DNA of 64,000 nucleotides from a bacterium. Lineage in GTDB: Bacteria > JAMCPX01. Under the pieces are notes generated by a model. The model worked only from the letters and a program-made list of their open reading frames with translations. It ran no database searches and was not told where the DNA came from. Location: the NCBI GenBank assembly GCA_021792615.1, contig JAJYUJ010000008.1, positions 14,579 to 78,578 on the forward strand. Reading direction: 5' to 3'. The translations under genes were made by a program, and so were the position numbers. Positions 1-9,080 of the stretch are shown in pieces; the first letter of the stretch is position 1, and every line of letters begins with the position of its first letter.

Positions 1-90
1 CGCATCGTATGCAAGTTCATAATATGTTTTTTCCAGCCAGCGAGCCTTGAATGACGTGGTTCCTACTCCAACAATGCCGACCTTATTCAT
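1..90 (-). CDS. Thiolase-like protein, N-terminal fragment
   Basis: Only the first 30 codons lie in the window; the gene continues past the left edge. The start is the ATG whose complement is at 88-90, preceded by AAGGAG at a good distance. The N-terminus (MNKVGIVGVGTTSF, then a KTYYELAYDA segment) matches the beginning of thiolase-superfamily proteins of the acetyl-CoA acetyltransferase / SCP-x lipid-transfer type, in which a short VGIVGVG strand is followed by an ELAYEA helix. No catalytic residue is visible. It is divergent from the amidase, with 242 bp between the starts. An acyl-CoA role would fit the crotonase at 3.6 kb, but that link is inference. Confidence 0.55.
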   Translation of the reverse strand, partial: MNKVGIVGVGTTSFKARWLEKTYYELAYDA

Positions 91-332
91 AATAACTCCT
101 TTACAGGGCATCTTTCTTATCATATTTATTCTGTTTTATCCAGTTTTATTTTTTTATTTTTCGGACATTGGTTATCGACGGCAGGCTTGATTTCCACGGT
201 TCTTTTATGGTTGTTGATTGCAATTTCCCCCCTGTGTGTTAGGGTTTCGGGAATATGCTGGATAGGGATAAAGAAAAACAAGCCGGTTATCCTGATTTTG
301 CAATCTTTAAAATATAAGGAAGGGGATGGGAT

Positions 333-1787
333 ATGAAGAAACTTTTGACTCTGTCGGGAACACAGCTTGCGCAGATGATACGCACGAAAGAGGTTTCATC
401 GCTTGAAATTGTAAACCTCCATATCGAGCACATCCGGAAGGTAAATCCTTCCATCAATGCAGTTGTGCGTGACCGTTTTGATGCTGCAAGAGTGGAGGCG
501 AAGGATGCCGACAAGCGCGTAGGGAATTCGGCGCCGGAGTCGCTCCCTCCTTTCCTCGGTGTTCCGTGCACCATAAAGGAGAGCTTCATGCTCACCGGTA
601 TGCCGAACACGTCGGGGCTTGTCGCACGGAAAAATGTTATTGCGGACCATGATGCAACCGCTGTTGAAAGATTGAAAAAATCAGGCGCAATACCTCTCGG
701 TGTAACCAATGTCCCCGAGCTTTGCATGTGGATGGAAACGGACAACAGACTGTACGGCAGAACCAACAACCCCTATGACCGGGAACATATCGTCGGCGGC
801 AGTTCAGGGGGAGAAGGGGCGATCGTCGGGTCCGGAGGCTCGCCGTTCGGGCTCGGTGCCGACATAGGAGGCTCCATACGTATGCCTGCTTTTTTTAACG
901 GCGTCTTTGGCCACAAAGCGACAGGCGGGCTTGTACCGAATACCGGGCAGTACCCCATCGCAAGAAACAAGGCCCTCACGTATCTTACGACTGGTCCGAT
1001 CGTACGCAGGGCTGAAGACCTGATGCCGCTCCTCAGGCTTATGGCCGGGCCCGACAACATAGACAAAGGGTGCACGGTTATGAAGATCGGTGCTCTGTCC
1101 GACGTTACGCTCAAAGGGTTAACCGTAATCGATGTCGAAGATAACGGGAAAACGCGGGTCAGCAGTGACCTGAAGAAAGCACAGCGAAAAGCTGCGGACT
1201 TCCTCGGAAGCAGGGGTGCGATCGTAAAAAGAACGAGGATTGCCGGTTTGAAAAAGTCTTTTGATATATGGGCATCCATGCTCTCGGCATCGGACCAGGA
1301 ATCCTTCAGTGCAAGCCTTGGCAACGGGACTGCCATACATCCGCTGTTCGAGATGATAAAGTGGTCCATGCGCATCTCGGAACACACGCTCCCTTCGATT
1401 GTCCTCGCTATGACCGAACAACTGTTCAAGTATATGCCAGCCCGCACAAAGAGGCTGGTGGAAGCAGGCGTAAGCCTGCGCGCGGAACTGGTGAATCTGA
1501 TAGGTCAAAACGGCATTATGCTGTATCCGTCTTACTCCCGGCCTGCGCCGGAGCACAGAAAGCCGCTGCTAACACCGTTCGATTTTGCTTACACAGCGAT
1601 ACTCAACATGATGGAAATCCCGGTCACCCAGGTACCCCTCGGCCTCAATGAAGAAGGCCTGCCTCTCGGGGTGCAGGTCGCGTCAGTCCACGGCAACGAT
1701 CATGTTACCATCGCCGTTGCGCTCGAGCTTGAAAAGGCTTTTGGAGGCTGGGTCCCTCCGGACATCGGCCTTTTGAAAAATGCATAA
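333..1787 (+). CDS. Amidase signature family hydrolase (FAAH-like)
   Basis: A 484-residue amidase-signature enzyme, expected to hydrolyse a carboxamide to acid and ammonia. The Ser-cisSer-Lys triad is visible: Lys82 (in VPCTIKES), Ser157 in the GGSSGGE motif and nucleophile Ser181 in GADIGGSIR. The 24-residue spacing of the two serines equals that of fatty acid amide hydrolase. Length is normal for the family. The start ATG has a GGAAGGGG ribosome site. There is no signal peptide, so it is probably cytoplasmic. It is not a clear GatA: no gatB or gatC is nearby, and the C-terminal half is closer in style to fatty-acid-amide hydrolases. Substrate unknown. Confidence 0.85.
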   Translation: MKKLLTLSGTQLAQMIRTKEVSSLEIVNLHIEHIRKVNPSINAVVRDRFDAARVEAKDADKRVGNSAPESLPPFLGVPCTIKESFMLTGMPNTSGLVARKNVIADHDATAVERLKKSGAIPLGVTNVPELCMWMETDNRLYGRTNNPYDREHIVGGSSGGEGAIVGSGGSPFGLGADIGGSIRMPAFFNGVFGHKATGGLVPNTGQYPIARNKALTYLTTGPIVRRAEDLMPLLRLMAGPDNIDKGCTVMKIGALSDVTLKGLTVIDVEDNGKTRVSSDLKKAQRKAADFLGSRGAIVKRTRIAGLKKSFDIWASMLSASDQESFSASLGNGTAIHPLFEMIKWSMRISEHTLPSIVLAMTEQLFKYMPARTKRLVEAGVSLRAELVNLIGQNGIMLYPSYSRPAPEHRKPLLTPFDFAYTAILNMMEIPVTQVPLGLNEEGLPLGVQVASVHGNDHVTIAVALELEKAFGGWVPPDIGLLKNA

Positions 1788-1821
1788 ACGAACGATTCAA
1801 CATCCCACGTACATTTTTTGG

Positions 1822-1880
1822 TCAACCCGAAAAAGACGATTAAAAAATAAGGAAACTCCCTTAGTGCATTTTTGGGTTAT
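1822..1880 (+). repeat. Minimal copy of the 227-bp inverted-terminus element
   Basis: A 59-bp stretch that begins with TCAACCCGAAAAA and ends with GCATTTTTGGGTTA. These are degenerate versions of the two termini of the elements at 4363 and 38988. Between them it keeps only the subterminal AAAATAAGGAA motif, so it looks like an internally deleted copy. It sits between the amidase and the lipoprotein gene. Confidence 0.5.
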
Positions 1881-1982
1881 CCTGATTTCTTAACAATACG
1901 ACATCGGTTCGTTCTTGTGCCTTCTCTGGATTTCTTGATCCATAGCGTTCTGCGTGGTATCCTTGGTTAAGGAGGTGTAGCG

Positions 1983-3500
1983 ATGGTTAAATTTTTAAGC
2001 ATTGCTTTATCGATCCTGTCTTTGATAGTAGTTGTCCAGGGGTGTTCTGAAAACAAGTCATCGCCGCAGAGCGGTAACCCCTATCTTTCAAACAGTGCAT
2101 GGCCTATTATTCACCACTCCAGTTCGCAGACCGCAAGCTCACCGTTCGCAGGTCCCGGAAGCCAGGCAGGCAGACCGCCCCGTGCTGATTTCATAACCTC
2201 CACGGTCCAGGGGACCGGTCCTGTTGTTTTTGACTCAAAAGGCAATGTACTTTTTGAGAAGGTCGCGATTTTGAACCAGGTACATATCTTCAGCAAGCTG
2301 GATCCGGTTACGCTGAATACTATTACATCCTATACCGTCAATGTTTCAGCCTCGGATCCCTTGAACGGACTGTATTCTTTTGTTGATTACCATGACTGCT
2401 GGTGGAACGCGTACAATCAAACCTTCTTAAGGTTGTGCTTTAACGGGAATTCCATAGTCCCGGATATGTCGATTAATCTTGCGGCGCTTTATCCCACGCA
2501 GATTACATCTCAGGATTCCATCGTCAGTATGAATCCGCTGTATGCAAGCCCTGGTATGATGGACATAGCCTTTGTTACCGAAGGCCTTCAACCCGTACAT
2601 CAGGGCGGGTATTTTACACAGACCATTACCGGTGCGAAGGTCGGGGTAATGCGTATCAACAGCGACCGCAGTATAAGCCTCTTTATGCAGGATTTCCCCA
2701 ATGAGGACATAACCAATAGCTTTGCCGTTTCTCCGGATGGCGGTATCTATGTCATAACGGACAAACATGCAGTAAAGCTCATGCTTCAGCAAACGTGCTC
2801 GTGCGGTGCGGATGCATTGAAGATAGTTTGGGAAGTACCCTATGAGACGGGCTTGCCCATCCAGCAGATAGCCTGTCCCAATGCTACCCCGGATTGGGAG
2901 TGCAGAATTAATGTTATGTTGAATGGCGGCAGATTGAGTCCGGATGGCTCCGGCACAACGCCGACCCTCATGGATCACGGCAAGTACATGGTATTTGCTG
3001 ATGGAGAACTTCCTCTGAAGCTGGTCGCCTTACGAACTACGGATGGCAGCGCTCTTCCCATCGATAAGCCTGTTCCGTTTACCGAAACAACGGCACAGAC
3101 AGAAAATATCTGCGCGTCTTTCGGCAATACGTTTGTCATAGAGAACAACTACAGCCCCGGGGTTGCCGCCTATGAAATCACGGGTCAACCCGGCCAGGAA
3201 ACGGTCAGACAGCTTTGGGTCAATTACTCTGTCTTTGCTCCGAATGCTGTCCCTCTTATTGCGGGCGGCACGGACACGGTTTATGTGTACGAGATGCAGG
3301 GACCGAGTTTCTACCCGCTTACGACAACAACGCAGCAATGGTTTGTAACGGCACTCGATCTCGGAACAGGTGCCGTTGTATGGAGAAAACCCATTGGCAG
3401 CAATATTCCGTATAACAGCATTTACGCGCCGCTTTCCCTCGATAACAAGCAACAAATTTATATAGGTCTTTTCGGCGGCTTGCTGAGGATCCGTCAGTAG
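1983..3500 (+). CDS. Lipoprotein with PQQ-like beta-propeller repeats
   Basis: A 505-residue exported protein of unknown role. The N-terminus is a lipoprotein signal: Lys3, a hydrophobic stretch to residue 18, then VQGC with Cys21 as the lipidation site. The body has repeated strand patterns with Gly-Gly-x-x-Tyr and x-Ile-Tyr-Ile-Gly blade ends (for example GGIYVIT near 255 and QQIYIGLFGG at the C-terminus), typical of PQQ-like/BamB-type propellers. Several Cys residues (for example CSC near 272) may form disulfides. A strong GGAGGTG site precedes the ATG. It is probably anchored in the outer or inner membrane facing the periplasm. The lipoprotein at 11.8-13.4 kb has a similar architecture. 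Confidence 0.75.
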   Translation: MVKFLSIALSILSLIVVVQGCSENKSSPQSGNPYLSNSAWPIIHHSSSQTASSPFAGPGSQAGRPPRADFITSTVQGTGPVVFDSKGNVLFEKVAILNQVHIFSKLDPVTLNTITSYTVNVSASDPLNGLYSFVDYHDCWWNAYNQTFLRLCFNGNSIVPDMSINLAALYPTQITSQDSIVSMNPLYASPGMMDIAFVTEGLQPVHQGGYFTQTITGAKVGVMRINSDRSISLFMQDFPNEDITNSFAVSPDGGIYVITDKHAVKLMLQQTCSCGADALKIVWEVPYETGLPIQQIACPNATPDWECRINVMLNGGRLSPDGSGTTPTLMDHGKYMVFADGELPLKLVALRTTDGSALPIDKPVPFTETTAQTENICASFGNTFVIENNYSPGVAAYEITGQPGQETVRQLWVNYSVFAPNAVPLIAGGTDTVYVYEMQGPSFYPLTTTTQQWFVTALDLGTGAVVWRKPIGSNIPYNSIYAPLSLDNKQQIYIGLFGGLLRIRQ

Positions 3501-3583
3501 GCAAGTAATTTTGCATGTACCCGGGACAGTGAACCCGAAACATGAGATGAAAGAATTGTTTAAAAGGAAAACAGGGAGGAACG

Positions 3584-4366
3584 ATGGGTATAGTTGAATA
3601 CAAGAAAAAAGCCGCGCTCGGTATTATTACCATGAACAGGCCGGATGCCATGAACGCCATCAACGCTGAACTCGGCAATGCTTTATTAAAGTCACTTATC
3701 GATGCGGAATACGATAAAGAGGTAAGGGCCATCATGCTTACCGGGACAGGAAGGGCATTCTCAAGCGGAGGGGATGTAAAAGCGATGCTCGCCAGTGCAG
3801 AGCCAAAGGGAAAGTTTTTCAAGGAGCTCACCGTTTATTTGAACGGGATCATCAACACCATACTCATGATGCGGAAACCGGTCATAGCAGGCATGAACGG
3901 TGCGGCTGCGGGTGCCGGGGTAAGCCTCGCACTCGCCTGCGATCTCGTCACTGCCGCCCGTTCTTCACGGTTCAACCTTGCATACACCAAAATAGGTCTT
4001 ACGCCTGACGGCGGTGCAACGGCCATGCTCGCACACCATGTCGGGCCGAAAAGGGCCATGGAATACATCATGTTAAACCCCGACATCACCGCAGAGAAGG
4101 CATTGGAGATCGGACTGGTCAACAGGGTTTTTGATGATGCCACCTTTATGGAGCAGACGATATCGTTTGCACAGGCTCTTGCCGGCGGGCCTACCGTTGC
4201 GTTCGCATATACGAAACGTACCATGAACCACGCATACCCGGGGCCGCTGGAACGGATACTCGAACTCGAGCGGGAAGGCATAGCTGCCTGCGGATCCACG
4301 GAGGACTTCAAAGAGGCGAGCGCAGCCTTTGCAGAAAAGCGTACCCCGGTATTCAAGGGCAGTTAA
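3584..4366 (+). CDS. Enoyl-CoA hydratase/isomerase (crotonase) family protein
   Basis: A 260-residue crotonase. The CoA/oxyanion-hole region FSSGGDVKAML (59-69) and the second oxyanion segment GAAAGAGVSLALACD (106-120) are clear. The two Glu residues of classical enoyl-CoA hydratase are not where expected: Ser114 and Tyr134 occupy those places, while Asp142 in GLTPDGG is kept as in PaaG-type isomerases. An isomerase or unusual hydratase role is therefore more likely than textbook hydration (inference). The start follows GGGAGG. The stop codon TAA lies inside the terminal repeat of the element that follows. No acyl-CoA dehydrogenase is adjacent; etfBA is 35 kb away. Confidence 0.85.
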   Translation: MGIVEYKKKAALGIITMNRPDAMNAINAELGNALLKSLIDAEYDKEVRAIMLTGTGRAFSSGGDVKAMLASAEPKGKFFKELTVYLNGIINTILMMRKPVIAGMNGAAAGAGVSLALACDLVTAARSSRFNLAYTKIGLTPDGGATAMLAHHVGPKRAMEYIMLNPDITAEKALEIGLVNRVFDDATFMEQTISFAQALAGGPTVAFAYTKRTMNHAYPGPLERILELEREGIAACGSTEDFKEASAAFAEKRTPVFKGS

Positions 4367-4589
4367 CCCGAAAAATGCGTTTGAAAAATAAGAAAGTTTA
4401 GGTGATGAGCGATAATCCCGCGTCAAATAAAGGTATTCTTCGAAAATCCGATGAGGAAACCATACCGGGTAATTGCATATAAACATACAGAGAACTTAAA
4501 TCTCGTTTCTATAAAGAAACGTTTAGATATCAGGTGGATCGCGGGATTGAGCGAACAAGTAAACTTTCTTATTGCATTTTTCGGGTTAA
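4363..4589 (+). repeat. Element A1: 227-bp element with 16-bp terminal inverted repeats
   Basis: It begins TTAACCCGAAAAATGC and ends with the exact reverse complement of those 16 bases. A second copy of the same length lies inverted at 38988-39214, roughly 88% identical by eye over the full length. No transposase or convincing open frame is present, so it has the form of a MITE (a miniature non-autonomous element). Its first bases overlap the stop codon of the crotonase gene. Confidence 0.75.
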
Positions 4590-4656
4590 CCCGGTGTTCT
4601 CTGCAAGAAAGGAAGATATCCGCCTTTTATTCCGAATACTACCAGTCCGCTGTTGA

Positions 4657-4827
4657 CAAGCTGTTGAAAATGCCCCTGCATGTCATTGCATTGCGAGGAG
4701 TCCCGCCGGAGGCGGGACGACGAAGCAATCTGTAACTTATTGACATATAAAAACCGGAATTGCCCGACCCATCTTTGCCGTGTGCCCGCGTTTGCAATGA
4801 CCGTAATTCGAGTTTTTCAACAGCCTG
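4657..4827. repeat. Dispersed repeat with CTGTTGAAAA inverted ends
   Basis: Left end CAAGCTGTTGAAAA (4657-4670) is matched in inverted orientation by TTTTCAACAGCCTG (4814-4827) with one mismatch. The interior carries the CATTGCGAGG...GACGAAGCAATCTG type sequence seen again near 60.3 kb, 62.8 kb and 63.9 kb. It fills most of the gap before mnmG. No gene is visible inside it. Confidence 0.6.
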
Positions 4828-4855
4828 TTGATTCCTGACTATTCTGTGCTATACT
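4828..4855 (+). promoter_or_regulatory. Probable mnmG promoter (extended -10)
   Basis: TTGATT at 4828-4833, a 16-bp spacer, then TATACT at 4850-4855 preceded by TGC, an extended -10. Transcription would start near 4862, giving a leader of about 40 nt that contains the parS-like palindrome. The -35 lies immediately beside the end of the inverted repeat at 4657-4827. Confidence 0.5.
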
Positions 4856-4883
4856 TGTTTTTTATAAGCTTGAGACCGTAAAA

Positions 4884-4899
4884 TGTTTCATGTGAAACA
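4884..4899. promoter_or_regulatory. parS: parS-like ParB binding site
   Basis: TGTTTCATGTGAAACA differs from the 16-bp bacterial parS consensus (TGTTTCACGTGAAACA) at one central position. It ends two bases before the mnmG start codon. In many bacteria parS sites lie near mnmG/gidB/parAB and the origin, and dnaA-dnaN lie 18 kb away here, which supports the call. parA and parB are not in the window. The palindrome occupies the place where a ribosome site would be. Confidence 0.7.
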
Positions 4900-4901
4900 C
4901 T

Positions 4902-6794
4902 ATGAAAACAATCAACTACGATACTGTTTATGATATTATTGTTGTAGGCGCCGGGCATGCCGGCATAGAGGCTGCGCTTGCGGGCGCACGCATGGGGTGT
5001 AATGTTTTACTGCTGACCGGTAACCTGGACACCGTAGGCTATATGTCGTGTAACCCTGCCATAGGAGGTCTCGCCAAAGGACAGCTGGTCAAAGAGATCG
5101 ATGCGCTCGGCGGGCAGATGGCAAAAACAACGGATTATGCAGGCATCCATTTCAGGCGTCTGAATACCAACAAAGGTCCTGCTGTCCGTGGCAACCGCGC
5201 ACAGTGCGACAGGGTCATGTACCGGACCTTTATGAAAAAGGTCATAGAACAACAGGATGGTATTGATCTGAAACAGGCGACGGTTACCGGCATCATTGCC
5301 CGGAATAAAACCGTTCAAGGGGTGGAAACATCCCTCGGACTTAACTTTTATGGTAAAACGGTAATTCTTACAACCGGCACGTTCCTCAACGGACTTATCC
5401 ACATAGGTCTCACGCATTTCCCGGCAGGCAGGGCAGGGGAGCCGCCTTCGATAGGCTTATCCGACAGCCTGACAAGTCTTGGGTTTACCATAGGCAGGCT
5501 CAAAACAGGGACCACTCCCCGGCTTGACGCAAAAACCATCGATTTTTCCGTGCTGGAACCCCAGCACAGCGATATTCCTCCTATTCCCTTTTCTTTTTCC
5601 ACAGAAAAGATCACAAACCCCCTTGTCGCATGCTACATGACGTACACGAATGAGCAGGCGCACAACTTTATCCTTTCCGGCCTTGACAGGTCTCCGCTCT
5701 ATTCCGGGATCATCAAAGGGACAGGTGCCCGGTATTGCCCGTCTATCGAAGATAAGGTAGTTAAATTCAAGGACAAACAGAGGCACCAGATATTTCTGGA
5801 GCCCGAGGGCTATCAGACAAAAGAGGTATACCCCAATGGACTTGCGACAAGCTTGCCCTACGATATACAATTAAAAATGCTCAGGGCAATAAAGGGACTC
5901 GAAAAGGTCGAAATCATGAGACCCGGCTATGCCATAGAGTACGACTTTGTCGATCCGACCCAGCTCTACCCGACACTGGAAACAAAGCTTGTTCACGGCC
6001 TTTATCACGCAGGTCAGATAAACGGTACTTCCGGGTATGAAGAGGCTGCTGCACAGGGGATCGTCGCAGGCATCAATGCGGCATTGCAGATTCAGCATAA
6101 AGAGCAGCTTATTATAACCCGGCAACAGGCCTACATCGGCGTGCTTATAGATGACCTTGTAACAAAAGGGACTCAGGAGCCGTACAGAATGTTTACATCA
6201 AGGGCCGAGCACAGACTTATTTTAAGAGAGGACAACGCCGATATGCGCCTCAGTGATATCGGCCGGTCAACAGGGCTCCTCGGTGAAAAGGACTATCGTC
6301 TTTTTGTTCAAAGGCGCGAGCAGTACAATGACATGCTGGGTAAACTCCAGTCCAAAAAGATAAAAGGTGAAACAGCCAAAAGTATTTTAATTCAAGCAGG
6401 TTACGCAGAGATCTCCGACACAACGACCCCATATCAACTTCTTAAAAGGCCCAATATAACAATAAAACACCTGGAATCCATTGAACCATGGCTTTTACCT
6501 ATAAACAGTGCTCTTAAAGATGCCCTCGAGGTAGAAGTAAAATATGACGGCTATATCAAAAGGGAACTGGAGTTTATAAGCAGGCTTTCAAAGCTTGAGC
6601 ATACCCGAATACCGGCTTCATTCACCTTCAGCGGCATCCCGGGTTTATCTACGGAAATAAAAGAAAAGCTCAACAAGTTCAAACCAATTACCCTTGGGCA
6701 GGCATCGCGGATATCGGGTATTACACCTGCGGCAATAGCAATACTCGATGTGTATATAAAAAGATTCAGAACTCAGCGGCCTCCGGAAGAATAA
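4902..6794 (+). CDS. mnmG: tRNA uridine-5-carboxymethylaminomethyl modification enzyme MnmG (GidA)
   Basis: A 630-residue FAD enzyme that, with MnmE, installs the cmnm5 group on wobble U34 of certain tRNAs. The dinucleotide-binding motif GAGHAG is at 16-21. Both family signatures are present: [13 protein letters not shown] in the first third, and [13 protein letters not shown] in the second half. The C-terminal helical domain that binds MnmE is complete (ends [10 protein letters not shown]). The ATG at 4902 is the only good start and has no clear Shine-Dalgarno, because the parS-like palindrome sits there. The partner gene mnmE is at 21.5 kb on the other strand rather than next to it. Confidence 0.97.
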   Translation: MKTINYDTVYDIIVVGAGHAGIEAALAGARMGCNVLLLTGNLDTVGYMSCNPAIGGLAKGQLVKEIDALGGQMAKTTDYAGIHFRRLNTNKGPAVRGNRAQCDRVMYRTFMKKVIEQQDGIDLKQATVTGIIARNKTVQGVETSLGLNFYGKTVILTTGTFLNGLIHIGLTHFPAGRAGEPPSIGLSDSLTSLGFTIGRLKTGTTPRLDAKTIDFSVLEPQHSDIPPIPFSFSTEKITNPLVACYMTYTNEQAHNFILSGLDRSPLYSGIIKGTGARYCPSIEDKVVKFKDKQRHQIFLEPEGYQTKEVYPNGLATSLPYDIQLKMLRAIKGLEKVEIMRPGYAIEYDFVDPTQLYPTLETKLVHGLYHAGQINGTSGYEEAAAQGIVAGINAALQIQHKEQLIITRQQAYIGVLIDDLVTKGTQEPYRMFTSRAEHRLILREDNADMRLSDIGRSTGLLGEKDYRLFVQRREQYNDMLGKLQSKKIKGETAKSILIQAGYAEISDTTTPYQLLKRPNITIKHLESIEPWLLPINSALKDALEVEVKYDGYIKRELEFISRLSKLEHTRIPASFTFSGIPGLSTEIKEKLNKFKPITLGQASRISGITPAAIAILDVYIKRFRTQRPPEE

Positions 6795-6821
6795 CCCTTC
6801 ACCTGACTCCTGCTCATACTA

Positions 6822-6851
6822 TAGACAAAATTTATTCTATGCTTATATACT
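6822..6851 (+). promoter_or_regulatory. Possible promoter of the glycosyltransferase gene
   Basis: TAGACA at 6822-6827, an 18-bp spacer and TATACT at 6846-6851. The -10 ends only seven bases before the ATG at 6859, so a transcript from it would be leaderless or nearly so. This agrees with the absence of a properly spaced ribosome site. Confidence 0.35.
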
Positions 6852-6858
6852 ATAGGAT

Positions 6859-9063
6859 ATGACGAAATATCAGGTAACCCAATGGTTTGAAACACATACG
6901 TTTCACAGCCAGGATTTCTCAAATCTCCAGTCTCTTTTACTGTTGAAACAAAAGAGGGGGCTGAAGATCAGCCTCTGCCTGCCGACACTGAATGAAGAGA
7001 CAACCATAGGAAATATCATAACAACATTAAAAACCGCACTCTACGATGATATCGGGCTGCTCGATGAGATCGTTGTGATCGACAGCGCTTCAAGCGACAA
7101 AACACGGGATATTGCACAAACGCTCGGTGCAAAGGTTTACCTGCATAAGGATATCATGCCCTCGCTCGGCACCTATAAAGGCAAAGGCGAGGCACTGTTC
7201 AAAAGCCTGTACGTGCTCGAGGGCGATATCATCGTCTGGATAGATGCCGATATACGAAACATGGATCCGAGATTTGTCTATGGCCTTATAGGGCCGCTCC
7301 TGAGAAACGAGCACATCCTGTTTACCAAAGGGTTTTATGTCCGGCCCATTCTGTCCGGAAACGACCTGAAACCTGTTGGCGGCGGCAGGGTTACAGAGCT
7401 GCTTGCCCGGCCGCTTTTCAATGCTTTTTACCCGGAGCTCGCCGGATTTATACAACCCCTCGCAGGCGAGTACGCCGGATTCAAGCACGTGTTCGGGCAA
7501 ATCCCCTTCCCCACGGGATATGGGGTGGAAACCGGTATGCTTATATCCTTGTTGAAACTTATCGGGATAGATGCAATGGCCCAGGTCGATCTGGAAATGC
7601 GAATACACAGAAACCAGAGATTGACCGATCTGAGCAAAATGTCTTTCGGCATACTGCAAACCTTCATGAAAAGGCTACAGGAAGATAATAAGGTAGAACT
7701 CCATGAGAAACTGAACATGGAATATTTTCAATCACTGTTGTCATCCGGCGTCAGTAAGATTGATAAATTGATGCTGGAAGAATACGAGCGCGCCCCCGTT
7801 GCATCACTGAAGCCTGTTGCAGAATCTCAACCTTTACCCCGCGTCAAGGTCTCGGCGGAGCAGGGCGATTTTGACATCATGATAGGTATTCCAAGTTTCA
7901 ACAATGCAGATACCATTTCGCATGTACTTGAAGCTGTGACCATCGGGGTTGAAAAATATTTTCCGTCGAGCCGCTGCATCATCATCAATTCCGACGGCGG
8001 GTCCAGTGACGGGACACCGGATATCGTAAAAACATTCAAGCAAAGAAGTCCGAATATCGTCTACATGACCCATCCCCTGTTTACGGTCCATAAACTCTCT
8101 ATCCCGTATACAGGCATTCCCGGGAAAGGCAGTGCCGTAAAACTCATACTGGAGAAAGCTGTGGAGTTCAAAGCAAAGGCATGTGTGCTTGTGGACGCTG
8201 ACCTCCGCAGCATTTCCCCGGAGTGGCTGGAAAATCTGCTTGGTCCGGTTATTTATAATCAATACGATTTTGTCGCGCCCTATTATTCGCGGTATAAGTA
8301 TGACGGTACGATAACGAACATGATCGTTTATCCTCTTACAACCGCATTGTACGGTAAATCCCTCCGTCAACCGATAGGAGGGGATTTCTGCATATCTCAA
8401 AACCTATTTAAGCTGTATCTGGAGCAGCCTGTCTGGGCCACGGATATAGCACGGTTCGGCATTGATATATGGCTGTCGACGCTCGCCATTGCCGGAGGGC
8501 ATCAGGTGTGCCAGTCTTATCTCGGCACCAAGATACATAAAGCCAAAGATCCCGCGCTGGATCTTGTAAATATGTTCATGCAGGTCGTCGGAACGACCTT
8601 CATGCTTATGGAGACATACGACAAGGCTTGGGCTGGATTACATGATGTCGATCCAATACCTTTATACGGTTTTGTCTATGAGGCAGTACCCGAGCCGATC
8701 AGTGTTGATGTCGAAAGGATGCAGCGGCACTTCGACGAAGAATTGCCGGAGATTGACAATATACTGCGCATGATATTATCAAATGATGTATACGGGAACG
8801 TGATGGCGTTGATACATAAGAAAGAGTTCCCCGACGATCTCTGGGCAGCGGTCATCTACGAATTCGCCTACGCTTTTCATAAAAAAAAGATAGACAGGAC
8901 ATCATTGTTGAAAACCATGGTGCCGCTTTACCTCGGGAAGGTCGCATCTTTTGTATACAAGACCCTTTATTCGTCTGCAACGCAGGCCGAAGAATCCGTG
9001 GGGGACATCGTAAAGAGCTTTGTAAAACAAAAAAAGTATCTGGAGGATCTATGGAAAGGGTGA
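6859..9063 (+). CDS. gpgS: Fused double glycosyltransferase: glucosyl-3-phosphoglycerate synthase-like plus second GT-A domain
   Basis: A 734-residue protein with two GT-A domains in tandem. Domain 1 (about 35-300) resembles GpgS (family GT81): LPTLNEE at 41-47, the KGKGEALFKSL segment at 108-118, metal-binding Asp129-Ala-Asp131 and GYGVETGML at 220-228. GpgS joins glucose from an NDP-sugar to 3-phosphoglycerate, the first step to glucosylglycerate osmolytes. Domain 2 (about 338-620) begins IGIPSFNNADT, has its own KGSAV segment and Asp446-Ala-Asp448, and looks like a mannosylglycerate-synthase/GT2-type transferase. A helical tail follows. GpgS alone is usually about 300-400 residues. A second sugar may be added to make a disaccharide glycerate, but this is inference. 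No phosphatase gene is adjacent; a channel-like gene is. Confidence 0.8.
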   Translation: MTKYQVTQWFETHTFHSQDFSNLQSLLLLKQKRGLKISLCLPTLNEETTIGNIITTLKTALYDDIGLLDEIVVIDSASSDKTRDIAQTLGAKVYLHKDIMPSLGTYKGKGEALFKSLYVLEGDIIVWIDADIRNMDPRFVYGLIGPLLRNEHILFTKGFYVRPILSGNDLKPVGGGRVTELLARPLFNAFYPELAGFIQPLAGEYAGFKHVFGQIPFPTGYGVETGMLISLLKLIGIDAMAQVDLEMRIHRNQRLTDLSKMSFGILQTFMKRLQEDNKVELHEKLNMEYFQSLLSSGVSKIDKLMLEEYERAPVASLKPVAESQPLPRVKVSAEQGDFDIMIGIPSFNNADTISHVLEAVTIGVEKYFPSSRCIIINSDGGSSDGTPDIVKTFKQRSPNIVYMTHPLFTVHKLSIPYTGIPGKGSAVKLILEKAVEFKAKACVLVDADLRSISPEWLENLLGPVIYNQYDFVAPYYSRYKYDGTITNMIVYPLTTALYGKSLRQPIGGDFCISQNLFKLYLEQPVWATDIARFGIDIWLSTLAIAGGHQVCQSYLGTKIHKAKDPALDLVNMFMQVVGTTFMLMETYDKAWAGLHDVDPIPLYGFVYEAVPEPISVDVERMQRHFDEELPEIDNILRMILSNDVYGNVMALIHKKEFPDDLWAAVIYEFAYAFHKKKIDRTSLLKTMVPLYLGKVASFVYKTLYSSATQAEESVGDIVKSFVKQKKYLEDLWKG

Positions 9064-9080
9064 CCAGCCGTCCATGTAAG

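Noticed and set aside
3520-3560. GAACCCGAAACATG before the crotonase gene as another element end
   Set aside because: Only about eight bases agree with the terminal repeat, and no second end was found.
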